A stretch of DNA of 64,000 nt from Achromobacter xylosoxidans. Lineage in GTDB: Bacteria > Pseudomonadota > Gammaproteobacteria > Burkholderiales > Burkholderiaceae_B. The position numbers and the translations under genes are program-made. Where the stretch lies: positions 46,670-110,669 of the forward strand of contig NZ_MTLG01000076.1 of NCBI RefSeq assembly GCF_002192695.1. Direction: 5' to 3'. Each line of letters starts with the position of its first letter. Positions within the stretch are counted from its first letter, which is position 1. A model generated the notes under the pieces. That model was given only the letters and a program-made list of their open reading frames with translations, made no database searches and was not told the DNA's origin. Of this stretch, positions 7,127-16,021 are shown one piece after another.

Positions 7127-9106
7127 TCAGACCTGGTTGGCGGGTTTGTCGGGGATGGCTTTGCCTGGCGCGGCCGCGAAATCCGGGCCAGCCAGCGCGG
7201 CGCGCAAGGCTTCGATCTGGGCGGCCACGTCGCGCAGCGCTGGGGCGGGCGAGGCGATGGCGGCGGCCGGCATGGCCGCGCCTTGCGCGACAGCGGCGCT
7301 CATCTGGTGCAGGCTGGCAGCCAGCTGCGCCAGTTCCGCGGCGCTGGGCGCGGCCTGGTCCGCGGGCAGCGACCAGGCCGTGTCGGAAATGGCGTTGGCC
7401 ACGCGCTCCAGCGCGACTTCCACCGGCCACCAGGCCAGCGCGCGGCGGCTGACCAGGCGCGGTTCGGACAGCCCGCGCTGCAAGGCGATGCGCAGGTCGG
7501 ACAGGCGCGCGTAGGCGCGGGCGCGCAGGTCGTGGCGGCTGGTGGGATCGGCCTGGAACACCGTGTTCAGGTAGGCGGCCAGCGTGTCCATGGCGGCGGC
7601 GACCGCGTTGTCCAGGTTGCCGCGCTCTATCCGTATCCACGGCAGGTAGCCCACCAGCAGCACGATGCCCGCGGCCACGGCCACATCGATCAGGCGCGCC
7701 AGCGCGATGGGCCAGCTGCCCGGTTGCAGCGCGCCGATCAGCAGCATCAGGATGGGCAGCAGGATGGCCGAGAACAGGCCGTAGTTGCGCCGCACCGACC
7801 AGGGCAGCAGGGACGCCAGCCCCGCCACCGTGAGCAGGCTGACGATGCCGTTGCGGTCCAGCGCCAGCACGGTCGCGCTGATCGCCACGCCCACCACGCT
7901 GCCCGCGCAGCTTTGCAGCGCCCGCGCGAACACCGAGCCGAAGTTCGGCTTGAACACCACCACCACGATCAGCGGCACCCAGTAGGAACGCGGCAGCGAA
8001 GCCGCCAGTGCCACGGCCTCGGCGGCGACCAGGCACAGGCCCAGCCGTACCAGGTAGCGCAGCGTGGTCGGCCCCGGCCGGTAGGTGCGCGCCAGCACGC
8101 GCCAGGGCGTGCGCGGCCGCGCCGGCGGCAGGCCGGCGAAGGCGTCGGCCTCTGACAGCGCGCCGCCGTCCAGCAGGGGCTGCACCTGGGCCAGCGCGTC
8201 GGCCAAGGGGGCCATGCCTGCCTCGCGCAAGGCCGCGATGTCCTCGCGCGGGTCCGGCGTCGCGTCGTTTTCCACGCGGTCGGCCAGCCGGTTCATGACG
8301 CGCGCGCAGTCGCGCGGCAGCACGCGTCCGGCGCGGGCCAGCTCCAGGGCGGTATTGGTCAGCGGCGTGCAGGCTTGCAGCTGGGCCGCCAGCCGCGCCA
8401 GACGCGGGGAGGGGCCGGCCGCGCTGCGGCGGGCGGCCAGCACGGTGTCGTAGGCGGTCGTCATGGCCGCTTCCATGTCGCGCCGCGCGCTCATGGTGTG
8501 CGAGGTGCCGATGGCGGCGAACATGGCCGCCAGCTTGCGGTAGGCCATGGCGACCGCGGCGCGCTCGGGCGCTGTCGGGTGGACCACCCAGCCCGTCAGG
8601 GTCAGCGCCAGGCCGAACAGGCCGCCGGCCCCCACCAGGACCGAAGGCAGCCATGGCGGCAGGGTGGACGTCAGGCTGGCGCCGACGATGACGTAGGCGG
8701 CGAACTGCAGCGTGGAGACGGCGGCGATGTTGTTGAAGGTGCCGACCAGGCTGGCCGCCAGCACCAGCAGCGTCATGGCGGCGGAGGTCCACAGCCCGTG
8801 TCCTGCAATCAAGGTGCCGAGGAAATACCCCAGCGCGCCGCCGAACACGGTGGCGCCGATCGACAGCGCGCGGTTGCGGTAAGGACCGCCGTTGTCGCCG
8901 GTGATGGCGGGCAGCGCGCCCAGCGCGACCAGGGCCGCCGCCGCGCTCTGGTCCAGCGCCAGCCCCACCGCGGACGGCAGGCCGATGGCCAGCGCGGCGC
9001 GCAGCGCCACCCAGCGGCTGACGGGCGAAGGCTCCATGTGCGCCAGGCTCATGAGCCAACGCATATTGGCGCTGCGCGCGGCATGTTTCAGCGAGGAACG
9101 GAACAC
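7127..9106 (-). CDS. FUSC-family inner-membrane protein (fusaric-acid-resistance-like)
   Basis: 659 residues from a GTG at 9106, chosen because GAGG lies upstream; the next ATG at 9064 has no ribosome binding site. The architecture is that of FUSC/YccS/AaeB proteins: an N-terminal block of about six membrane segments (residues 35-180), a soluble middle region, a second membrane block from about residue 350 (SYWVPLIVVVVFKPNFGSVF is characteristic) and a soluble C-terminus. Such proteins are proposed to export aromatic acids or lipophilic compounds. No HlyD partner or outer-membrane factor is directly adjacent; the nearest set belongs to the separate ABC operon. Confidence 0.85.
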   Translation of the reverse strand: MFRSSLKHAARSANMRWLMSLAHMEPSPVSRWVALRAALAIGLPSAVGLALDQSAAAALVALGALPAITGDNGGPYRNRALSIGATVFGGALGYFLGTLIAGHGLWTSAAMTLLVLAASLVGTFNNIAAVSTLQFAAYVIVGASLTSTLPPWLPSVLVGAGGLFGLALTLTGWVVHPTAPERAAVAMAYRKLAAMFAAIGTSHTMSARRDMEAAMTTAYDTVLAARRSAAGPSPRLARLAAQLQACTPLTNTALELARAGRVLPRDCARVMNRLADRVENDATPDPREDIAALREAGMAPLADALAQVQPLLDGGALSEADAFAGLPPARPRTPWRVLARTYRPGPTTLRYLVRLGLCLVAAEAVALAASLPRSYWVPLIVVVVFKPNFGSVFARALQSCAGSVVGVAISATVLALDRNGIVSLLTVAGLASLLPWSVRRNYGLFSAILLPILMLLIGALQPGSWPIALARLIDVAVAAGIVLLVGYLPWIRIERGNLDNAVAAAMDTLAAYLNTVFQADPTSRHDLRARAYARLSDLRIALQRGLSEPRLVSRRALAWWPVEVALERVANAISDTAWSLPADQAAPSAAELAQLAASLHQMSAAVAQGAAMPAAAIASPAPALRDVAAQIEALRAALAGPDFAAAPGKAIPDKPANQV

Positions 9107-9132
9107 GGCGGCCTCGTGGCGCGGCCTGGGGA

Positions 9133-9615
9133 TCAGGCCTTGATCAGCGGCGCCTCGTCGGGCGCGGCCAGCCGGAAGTAGTCTTCCGTGTTCAGGAGGA
9201 TGGAGGCGTCCAGGCGGCCGGCATTGAACACGATTTCACCGTGGCGTTCGCGCAGGCTGGGATCCACCAGCAGGTGCAGGTCGGGATTGAAGGTGAAGGG
9301 CGGGATCGCGCCGATCTCGCAGCCGGTCAGTTCGCGCGCCAGGTCCTGCGACGCCAGCGACGCTTTCTTGCCGCCCGCCGCGCGGGCGATGGCGTCCAGG
9401 TCGGCCTGCTTGTCGGCCGGGAACACCGCCAGCACGTTCCTGCGCTGGTTGGAGGATATCTTGACGCGGCAGACCAGCGCCTTGGCGCCCTGGCTGACCT
9501 CGGTGCCGCGGATCGCGGCCACCTCGACGGAGCGGCCGGCCGCGGCGTGTTCAATCAGGCGGTAGCGGGCCTGGTTCTGGACAAGCAGGGCTTGCAGGCG
9601 TTCGAAGACTTCCAT
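9133..9615 (-). CDS. YbaK/EbsC-type aminoacyl-tRNA deacylase domain protein
   Basis: 160 residues forming one YbaK/prolyl-tRNA-synthetase-associated domain. The conserved segments are EVAAIRGTEVSQGAKALV, then the conserved Lys region and GCEIGAIPPF near residue 105, followed by LLVDPSLRERHGEIVFNAGR. Such free-standing domains hydrolyse mischarged tRNA (for example Ala-tRNA-Pro or Cys-tRNA-Pro) in trans. Whether this is YbaK, ProXp or a paralogue with another substrate cannot be decided by eye. It lies 26 bases upstream of the FUSC gene on the same strand and may share its transcript. Confidence 0.85.
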   Translation of the reverse strand: MEVFERLQALLVQNQARYRLIEHAAAGRSVEVAAIRGTEVSQGAKALVCRVKISSNQRRNVLAVFPADKQADLDAIARAAGGKKASLASQDLARELTGCEIGAIPPFTFNPDLHLLVDPSLRERHGEIVFNAGRLDASILLNTEDYFRLAAPDEAPLIKA

Positions 9616-9733
9616 GGCGGGGGCGTAGATCGGGATGTGGCGAGCGCAGGCCGGGAGTCGGCCTCGTACGCCGCATGATACGCCCGCCGCGCAGCGCTGC
9701 GGCGGGCGCGTTGGCCCATCCCGGCCCGCCGCC

Positions 9734-10453
9734 TCAGATTTCTCCGGTGAAGGCGTAACCCCAGCCCCAGACGGTGCGGATCGGCAGTTCCAGGTTCAGG
9801 TCCAGGGCCTTGCGGCGCAGGCGGCTGACCAGCACGTCGGTGCGGCGCATCGATTCGTGGCCGCCGTGCGAGTCCGTGATGGCTGCGTCGGCGCGCGGCA
9901 GGCGCTTGTCGGCGGAAGCCGTCAGCTTGAGCAGGAACTCGCGCTCGGCCAGGGTCAAGGCCAGGCGCTTGCCTTCTGGACTGACCAGGGTCCAGGCCGC
10001 GTCATGGAATTGCCATTTGCCGGCCGCTTCGCCCGGCGTCGGCTGCGCCGGGCGCGGTTCGGGGTCGGCGGCGCGGCGGCCAGGCATGGGTATGCGCCGC
10101 AGCAGCGCCTGCAACGCGGCCGCGATTTCGGTTGCGCCCGCGTCCGGCGGCAGGCACACGTCGGCGCCGCAATGCAGGCCGAGGATGCGGTTTTCGGGGG
10201 AATCGAAGGTGGAAATGGCCACGATGCCCGCGGTGGTGTCCATGGCGCGCAGGCCGGCCACGGCCATGCAGAGATCGGACAGCTCGGCTTCCATCACCAG
10301 CAAGGGGGTGCGGCGGGCCTGGAATAGGCGGAACAGGTTGTTGGAGTCTTCGCACAACCGGGGCGAGAAGCCCATTTCCGCCAACGCCGCGCCGCGGTGC
10401 GCGCGTACTTCCGGATTGGGAGAGAAGACGATCAGGTCTAGTAGGTCATTCAT
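9734..10453 (-). CDS. OmpR-like winged-helix regulator with degenerate receiver domain
   Basis: 239 residues from ATG 10453. Residues 8-120 align by pattern with a receiver domain: LIVFSPNP as first strand, LLVMEAELSD at the phosphorylation strand, GIVAISTFDS, then GADVCLPPD. The key residues are gone: the acidic pair after strand 1 is SP, the phosphoacceptor position holds Glu55, and the switch Lys is replaced by Pro. The C-terminal domain (about 140-236) is a winged helix with LTLAEREFLLKL, a recognition helix ending in SRLRRKALD, and the final IRTVWGWGYAF wing. There is no histidine kinase nearby. It should bind DNA without phosphorylation, or respond to another signal. Confidence 0.82.
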   Translation of the reverse strand: MNDLLDLIVFSPNPEVRAHRGAALAEMGFSPRLCEDSNNLFRLFQARRTPLLVMEAELSDLCMAVAGLRAMDTTAGIVAISTFDSPENRILGLHCGADVCLPPDAGATEIAAALQALLRRIPMPGRRAADPEPRPAQPTPGEAAGKWQFHDAAWTLVSPEGKRLALTLAEREFLLKLTASADKRLPRADAAITDSHGGHESMRRTDVLVSRLRRKALDLNLELPIRTVWGWGYAFTGEI

Positions 10454-10585
10454 GAATCGTTGTGATCTGTGCAGCATGAGCGCATGCATGATGCATCGGA
10501 TACAGCGATTTCCTAAACCTCGCACAACGCCACTTTCTTACCCGAATTCTCGGACATGGTTACGTGGCGCGCGCAGGCCGCACCG

Positions 10586-12067
10586 TTATGGTGCGTCGGC
10601 GGGCGTTTCGTTCCACCAGCCGCCGCCCAGGGCCTGCAACAGGGCGGCGGTGTCGGCGTAGCGCGCCGCGTCCGCCGCGGTGCGCGCGATGCGCGTCTGC
10701 AACAGTTGGCGTTGGCTGTCCAGCAGGCTGAGGTGGCTGATGCCACCGGCCTGGTAGCGGCCCTGCGCGATGCGCTCGGCCTCGTCGGCGCGGCGCCAGG
10801 CCTCGTCGCTGGCCTGGTAGGCGTCGCCGTCTGTCTGCACGGCGCGCAAGGCGTCGGCGACTTGCCGGAACCCCTCCAACACCGTTTGACGGTAACCGGC
10901 CGCGGCGGCATCGTAGGCGGCCTCGGCCGAGCGCGTGCGCGCGCGCAGCTCGCCGCCGTGGAACAGCGGCTGGACCAGTCCCAGGCCCAGGCTCCAGACG
11001 TTCAGGCCATTGGACAGGTCGCCCACGCGGGTGCGTTGCGAGCCGAAGCTGGCGGTCAGGGTGAACTGCGGATACTGGTTGGCGACGGCCACGCCGACAT
11101 TGGCCGAGGCCTGGCGCCAGAGCGCTTCGGCGGCCAGGATGTCGGGGCGCTGGCGGGTCAGGGCCGAGGGCACGCCGGTGGGCACGTCGGCGGGCAGCGT
11201 CAGGTCGGCCAGCCGCAGGGGCGCGGACCGCAGCTCGGCCGGCGCCAGGCCCAGGTAGGCGGCCAGCTGGTGCGTGGCCTGCGCCAGTTGGTACTCCAGC
11301 GGCGGCAGCGTGGCGCGCGTCTGCGCGACCAGCAATTCCTGGTTGCGCAGATCGGCCTCGGACACGCCGCCGGCCTGTTGGCGCTGGCGCATGATGTCCT
11401 GTTGCCGCTCCTGCGCCGCCAGCAGCGCCCGCGTGTCGGCCAGGCGTTCGTTCAGGTCCGCCTGGCGGATCGCCGCCGTGACCACGTTGCCGGCCAGCGA
11501 CATGCGCGCGGCCTGCAGTTCATGCGCCTGGTAGTCCACCTGGGCGCTCGATCCTTCCAGCGCGCGGCGGTTGCCGCCGAACACGTCCAGCGTGTAGGAC
11601 ACGTCGATGGAGGCGTTGTAGAGCGTGAAGGGCGGGGGCTGTTCGGCCATCGGCACGCCGAAGGCCGCGGGGTCCACTTTCTGCCGCGTGGCCGACAGGT
11701 TGCCATCCACCCTGGGCAGCATGCGGCCGCCGGTTTCGGCGTTCAAATCCTCGCTGGCCTGGCGCAAGCGGGCGCGCGCCTGCTCCAGCGTGGGGCTGGC
11801 CTGCAGCGCCTGCCGCACCAGCTGGTCCAGCGCCTCGGAGCGGAACAACTGCCACCATTGCGCGGGGATGTCGGCGCCGGCCTGCAGGCGCTGCGCGCCG
11901 GCGGCCGGGGCGGATGCGGGCGGCGCGGTGTAGGCGTCGACCTGCGGCGCGGCGGGCCGCTCGAAGTCCGGCCCGACCGCGCAGCCCGCAAGCAGCGCGC
12001 ACAGGACGGGCGCGGCCAGCCTGTGCGCGGCGGCGGACGGAAAGGGCAGGAGCGTGGGGCGGGACAT
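10586..12067 (-). CDS. Outer-membrane factor lipoprotein of efflux system (NodT/TolC type)
   Basis: 493 residues. A lipobox LLAGC places the lipidated Cys at residue 29. The protein then shows the OMF signature: AVGPDFERP at the mature N-terminus, PAQWWQLFRSEALDQLV, two repeats of long helices, ASIDVSYTLDVFGGNRRALEGS, and QRPDILAAEALWRQASANVGVA. It should form the trimeric outer-membrane channel. It is the last gene of the five-gene operon, seven bases after the permease gene, and so forms a tripartite pump with the ABC proteins and the HlyD adaptor. The substrate is unknown. Confidence 0.92.
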   Translation of the reverse strand: MSRPTLLPFPSAAAHRLAAPVLCALLAGCAVGPDFERPAAPQVDAYTAPPASAPAAGAQRLQAGADIPAQWWQLFRSEALDQLVRQALQASPTLEQARARLRQASEDLNAETGGRMLPRVDGNLSATRQKVDPAAFGVPMAEQPPPFTLYNASIDVSYTLDVFGGNRRALEGSSAQVDYQAHELQAARMSLAGNVVTAAIRQADLNERLADTRALLAAQERQQDIMRQRQQAGGVSEADLRNQELLVAQTRATLPPLEYQLAQATHQLAAYLGLAPAELRSAPLRLADLTLPADVPTGVPSALTRQRPDILAAEALWRQASANVGVAVANQYPQFTLTASFGSQRTRVGDLSNGLNVWSLGLGLVQPLFHGGELRARTRSAEAAYDAAAAGYRQTVLEGFRQVADALRAVQTDGDAYQASDEAWRRADEAERIAQGRYQAGGISHLSLLDSQRQLLQTRIARTAADAARYADTAALLQALGGGWWNETPADAP

Positions 12068-12073
12068 GGCGGT

Positions 12074-13219
12074 TCAATCCAGGGTGCGGCGGTAGAACTT
12101 CACGGCGGCGGTCATGACAACCACGGTAAACAGCAGCAGCGGCCAGATGCTGGGCCACAGGTCCCACCAGCCGTTGCCCTTGAGCAGGATGCCGCGGATC
12201 AGCCGGTTGAAGTGGGTCAGCGGCAGCAGGTTGCCCAAATACTGCGCCCACAGCGGCATGCCCTGGAACGGAAACATGAAGCCGGACAGCAGCATGTTGG
12301 GCAGGAAATAAAACATGGTCAGCTGCATGGCCTGCAACTGGTTCTGCGCCAGCGACGACAGGGTGATGCCCACGGTCAGGTTGGCGGCGACGAACACCAG
12401 CGCCGACAGGTACACGGCCAGCAGCGATCCCTGGAACGGCACGTGGAACACGAAGTGCGCGGCCAGCAGGATGATGCTGGACTGGATCAGGCCGATGGCG
12501 ATGTAGGGCACGATCTTGCCCGTCATCACCTCGATCGGCCGCACCGGCATCGCCAGCAGGTTTTCCATCGTGCCGCGTTCGCGTTCGCGCGTCATGGCCA
12601 GGCCGGTCATCATCACCAGCGTCATGGTCAGGATCACGCCCATCAGGCCCGGCACGGTGTTGTATTGCGAGATCTGTTCTTCGTTGTAGAGCTGGTGCAC
12701 CAGCACGTCGAACGGCGGTTGGCCGCCGGCCAGGCCGGCCAGCGGCCCGGTGAGGTCCTTCTGCGCCACGGCCTGCGCCAACTGCGTGGCCGACCCCAAG
12801 GCCAGCCCGGTCGCCATGGGGTCGGTCGCGTCGGCCTCGATCAGCAGCGCGGGACGCTCGCCGCGCAGCAGCTTGCGGCTGAAGTCCGGCGGTATGGTCA
12901 GGACGAACAGCACGCGGCCTTGGGCCAGGGCGGTGCGGCCCTGTTCCTCGTTGTCCAGCTCTTCGATGATGTGGAAGTAGTCGGACGATCTCATCGCCGC
13001 CACGAAGCTGCGCGTGAACGGGCTGTGGTCGGCGGCGATGACCGCCGTCGGCATCTGCTTGGGGTTCGTGTTGATGGCGTAGCCGAACAGCGCCAGCTGC
13101 ATGATGGGCAGGCCCACGATCATGCCGAAGGTGATGCGGTCACGGCGCAGTTGCAGGAACTCCTTGAGCACCATGCTCCACCAGCGCGACCACGAAAAGC
13201 CTTGCAGATGGCGCATCAT
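12074..13219 (-). CDS. ABC-2 type transporter permease (YbhR/YhhJ-like)
   Basis: 381 residues. One N-terminal membrane segment (around 40-55) precedes a large periplasmic domain with MPTAVIAADHSPFTRSFVAAM. Five membrane segments follow, containing GVILTMTLVMMTGLAMTRERERGTMENLLAMPVRPIEVMTGK, of which TRERERGTMENLLAMPV is the coupling-helix signature of the ABC-2 exporter family. It overlaps the ATPase gene by four bases (ATGA), so translation is coupled. With the ATPase, HlyD lipoprotein and outer-membrane factor it resembles the E. coli ybhFSR-ybhG drug efflux locus. Confidence 0.93.
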   Translation of the reverse strand: MMRHLQGFSWSRWWSMVLKEFLQLRRDRITFGMIVGLPIMQLALFGYAINTNPKQMPTAVIAADHSPFTRSFVAAMRSSDYFHIIEELDNEEQGRTALAQGRVLFVLTIPPDFSRKLLRGERPALLIEADATDPMATGLALGSATQLAQAVAQKDLTGPLAGLAGGQPPFDVLVHQLYNEEQISQYNTVPGLMGVILTMTLVMMTGLAMTRERERGTMENLLAMPVRPIEVMTGKIVPYIAIGLIQSSIILLAAHFVFHVPFQGSLLAVYLSALVFVAANLTVGITLSSLAQNQLQAMQLTMFYFLPNMLLSGFMFPFQGMPLWAQYLGNLLPLTHFNRLIRGILLKGNGWWDLWPSIWPLLLFTVVVMTAAVKFYRRTLD

Positions 13220-14160
13220 GGCGGGCTCGCGAAGTTGTCGGTGGAACGCTTCATCAGGTAGATGAAGACGTCCTCCAGGCTGGTGTCGATGCGCTCCAGG
13301 CTCAGGTCCTGGCCGGCGATGGCGTCCGTCAGCGTGCGCTCCAGCAGCGCCGCGTCGCGGCCGCTGATGTGCAGCGCGGAGCCGAAGGCCACGGTCTGGT
13401 CCACGCCCGGCGCGTTGCGCAGGCGCTGCGCCAGCGGCACCAGGTTGTGGCCGTGGATGGCCCAGGTGGTCAGGCCCTGTTCGGCGATGACGTCCTCGGC
13501 CGTGCCTTGCGTCAGCAACCGGCCGTAGGAGATGTAGGCCAGCTTGTGGCAGCGTTCGGCCTCGTCCATGTAGTGCGTGCTGACCAGCACCGATATGCCG
13601 CGCGCCGCCAGTTCATGCAGCTGCTCCCAGAAATCGCGCCGCGCGGTCGGGTCCACGCCGGCGGTGGGTTCGTCCAGCAGCAGCAGCTTGGGTTGATGCA
13701 GCAGGCAGGCCGCCAATGCCAGGCGCTGCTTCCAGCCGCCGGACAAGGATCCCGTCAATTGCTTGGCGCGGCTTTGCAGGCCCAGGTCCTCCAAAGCGCG
13801 TTCCACGGTTTCCTTGCGCTCGGGCATGCCGTACATGCGCGCCACGAAGTCCAGGTTCTCGCGGATGGTCAGGTCGTCCCAGTACGAGAACTTCTGCGTC
13901 ATGTAGCCCACGTGCCGCTTGATCTGGGCGCTGTCGCGCAGGATGTCGTAGCCCAGGCAGGTGCCGCTGCCCGAGTCCGGCGTCAAGAGTCCGCACATCA
14001 GGCGGATGCAGGTGGTCTTGCCGCTGCCGTTGGGCCCCAGGAAGCCGAAGATCTCGCCTTCGCGCACCTGCAGCGACACGTCGTTGACCACGTGCTTGTC
14101 GCCGAAACGCTTGTTCAGGCCGTGCACGTCGATGACGTAGTCCGAGGCGGGCGCGTTCAT
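13216..14160 (-). CDS. ABC transporter ATP-binding protein (single domain)
   Basis: 314 residues with every ABC motif: Walker A in FGFLGPNGSGKTTCIRLMCG, signature LSGGWKQRLALA, Walker B LLLLDEPTAGVDP and the H-loop in VLVSTHYMDEAERC. It has one nucleotide-binding domain, not the double one of E. coli YbhF. The tail after residue 230 resembles the regulatory domain of drug exporters. Start and stop both overlap the neighbours by four bases, so it is translationally coupled to the HlyD gene upstream and the permease gene downstream. It powers export of an unknown hydrophobic compound. Confidence 0.95.
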   Translation of the reverse strand: MNAPASDYVIDVHGLNKRFGDKHVVNDVSLQVREGEIFGFLGPNGSGKTTCIRLMCGLLTPDSGSGTCLGYDILRDSAQIKRHVGYMTQKFSYWDDLTIRENLDFVARMYGMPERKETVERALEDLGLQSRAKQLTGSLSGGWKQRLALAACLLHQPKLLLLDEPTAGVDPTARRDFWEQLHELAARGISVLVSTHYMDEAERCHKLAYISYGRLLTQGTAEDVIAEQGLTTWAIHGHNLVPLAQRLRNAPGVDQTVAFGSALHISGRDAALLERTLTDAIAGQDLSLERIDTSLEDVFIYLMKRSTDNFASPP

Positions 14161-15125
14161 TGCGGAGTGACCTCCATCGGCTGGCCGGGATGCAGCCGCG
14201 CGGCGGCCTCGGGCGCGGGCCGGGCCTGCACCATGTAGACCAGCTTGCTGCGGCTTTCGCGGCTGTAGATCACGGGCGGCGTGTACTCGGCCTGGGCCGA
14301 GATGTAGTCGATGCGCACGGGGATGGGGTCGCCGCAGGCGTCGCAGCGCACCGTCGCCTGCTGGCCGATCTTCAGCCCGCCCAAGGCCTCTTCCGGCACG
14401 AAGAAGCGCACCTTGATGTTGCCGGGCGGCAGCAGGCTAACCACCGGACTGCCGGCGGGCACCCATTCGCCGACGCGGTACAAGGTGTCGAACACCAGTC
14501 CCGCGGCCGGCGCGGCCAGGCGTTTTTGCGCCAGCGTCCATTCCGCCTGGGCCAGGGCCGCCTTGGCTGCCTCCACTTCGGCGGCCTGGGCGCGGCGCTG
14601 TTCGTCGCGGCCGGGCAGGCGGGCGACCTCGAGCTGGGCCTGTAGTTCGCGCACCCGCGCCGCGTCCGATTGCGCCTGTTCGCGGCTGTCGTCCAGCTGG
14701 GCGCGGGCGATGCCGCCGATGCGGAACTGGTCGGTGTCGCGCCGCAGTTGCGCCGCCGAGCGGCGGCTGGCGGCTTCGGCCTGGGCCAGTTGGGCGCGGC
14801 TGACGTCGACTTCCGCCGGGCGTTTGCCGGTGGCGATGTCTTCCTGCTGCGCCACGGCGGCGGCCAGTTGCGCGCTGGCCTGGTCGCGCGCCGCGGTCTC
14901 GCGCGTGGCTTCGAGCGCGAAAAGCGGCGCGTTGGCTTCGACCTGCTGGCCGCGCCGCACCGGCAGTTCGGCCAGCCGCCCGGGCTCGGAGGACGCCACG
15001 TAGACGTATTCGCCTTCGGCGTAGCCCTGGAAGAAAGTCCCGTTGTCCTTGCCGCAGCCGCCCAGGGCAAGCAGCGCCAGCGAGCAGGCGGGCAGGGGGC
15101 GGCGCAAGGCGGTATGGATGCGCAT
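14157..15125 (-). CDS. HlyD-family periplasmic adaptor lipoprotein
   Basis: 322 residues from ATG 15125, three bases after the TetR stop. A lipobox ALGGC gives a lipidated Cys at about residue 24. The core shows the lipoyl-like half motif PGRLAELPVRRGQQVEANAPLF, a long alpha-helical hairpin rich in Ala, Gln and Arg (about 70-190), then the second half motif RLAAPAAGLVFDTLYRVGEWVPAGSPV and a beta-barrel domain. It joins the inner-membrane ABC exporter to the outer-membrane factor. An unusual RCDACGDP Cys pair in the barrel region might be a disulfide or metal site. Confidence 0.92.
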   Translation of the reverse strand: MRIHTALRRPLPACSLALLALGGCGKDNGTFFQGYAEGEYVYVASSEPGRLAELPVRRGQQVEANAPLFALEATRETAARDQASAQLAAAVAQQEDIATGKRPAEVDVSRAQLAQAEAASRRSAAQLRRDTDQFRIGGIARAQLDDSREQAQSDAARVRELQAQLEVARLPGRDEQRRAQAAEVEAAKAALAQAEWTLAQKRLAAPAAGLVFDTLYRVGEWVPAGSPVVSLLPPGNIKVRFFVPEEALGGLKIGQQATVRCDACGDPIPVRIDYISAQAEYTPPVIYSRESRSKLVYMVQARPAPEAAARLHPGQPMEVTPQ

Positions 15126-15127
15126 GG

Positions 15128-15856
15128 TCAGCGTCCTGGAGGGGCGGAAGTCGGCGCGGGCGGCGAGAACAAGCCGCCCGTGAGCATGGCGATGGCGTGG
15201 GTCGCGATCGCGCGGGTGTCGATGGATTGCGCCTGCGCGTCGTCCTGCAGCACGCGCCGCCACAGGCTGGAGGTGGCCAGCGGCAGCAGGGTCAGGCCCA
15301 GGATGGACAGGAACACCAGGCGCGGCTCCACGCCCGGCGTGATGGCGCCCATGCGCTGGCTGTCCGCGATCAGGCCCGAGAAGGCCTGCAGGCGGTCGGC
15401 CGGCAGATGGCGCAGCACGCGGTCGCGCAGCTGGCCGCCTTCGTTGACGACCTCATGCAGCCACAGGGCGGGCAGCCAGGGCCGCTCGGCGGCGCTCTGC
15501 ACCAGGCGGCCGACGACTTCGGCGATGAAGGCGCGCACGGCGGCGGGCGGATCGGCCGCCGGATCCTGCGCCTGCGCAAGCGGGGACCAGACAAAGCCGA
15601 TCACCGGCACGATCCGCTCCAGCACCACCGCGTCTATCAATTGATCGCGGCTCTTGAAGTAGTAGTGGACCATCGCCGAGGTGACGCCGGCGCGTTGCGC
15701 GATATGCGTGAGGGTGGTGGCCGCGACGCCCTGGGCCGCGAACAGGCGCGTGGCGACGTCCAGCAGATTGGCGCGGGCGGCGGCGTTGTCGGGGCGCGGC
15801 GGCCGGCCGGGCCGGCGAGCGGGCGTGGAGGGTTCGGAGCGGCGTTCGGGGCACAT
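15128..15856 (-). CDS. TetR-family repressor of the ABC efflux operon (CecR-like)
   Basis: 242 residues. The N-terminal helix-turn-helix reads LLDVATRLFAAQGVAATTLTHIAQRAGVTSAMVHYYFKSRDQLIDAV, typical of TetR. The ligand domain has a QRMGAITPGVEPRLVF segment resembling the CecR/YbiH group. It is the first gene of the operon and its product probably represses the operon. The palindromic AT-rich site at 15867-15890 begins only ten bases upstream of its start codon. The start has no clear Shine-Dalgarno, so it may be translated from a very short leader. Confidence 0.9.
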   Translation of the reverse strand: MCPERRSEPSTPARRPGRPPRPDNAAARANLLDVATRLFAAQGVAATTLTHIAQRAGVTSAMVHYYFKSRDQLIDAVVLERIVPVIGFVWSPLAQAQDPAADPPAAVRAFIAEVVGRLVQSAAERPWLPALWLHEVVNEGGQLRDRVLRHLPADRLQAFSGLIADSQRMGAITPGVEPRLVFLSILGLTLLPLATSSLWRRVLQDDAQAQSIDTRAIATHAIAMLTGGLFSPPAPTSAPPGR

Positions 15857-15866
15857 GCGGCGTATG

Positions 15867-15890
15867 TTAATTAAATTATTAATTAATTAA
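15867..15890. promoter_or_regulatory. AT-only palindromic operator for the TetR-efflux operon
   Basis: 24 bases consisting only of A and T, built from repeated TTAATTAA units (15867-15874 and again at 15883-15890), inside otherwise GC-rich DNA. It lies between the TetR start and the divergent oxidoreductase gene. Each TTAATTAA unit is its own reverse complement. It likely overlaps the operon promoter and is the binding site of the TetR protein; this is inference from position and symmetry. Confidence 0.6.
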
Positions 15891-16021
15891 AAGAGGGGCC
15901 GCGGCCAGGGTTACACATCGGCCGGGACGGCATCGATGGTGTAATGGCCCGGTACCCCATCCCGCCACCCGGGCTGTTCCCGCAAGGCCCGGGCGGCTTC
16001 CTTGCAGGAGGCTGGACCGTC

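Noticed and set aside
10556..13261. Very long plus-strand open frame of about 900 codons opposite the efflux operon
   Set aside because: It is the complement of three clearly recognisable genes; the product is low-complexity Arg/His/Gln/Gly text caused by high GC, with no domain.
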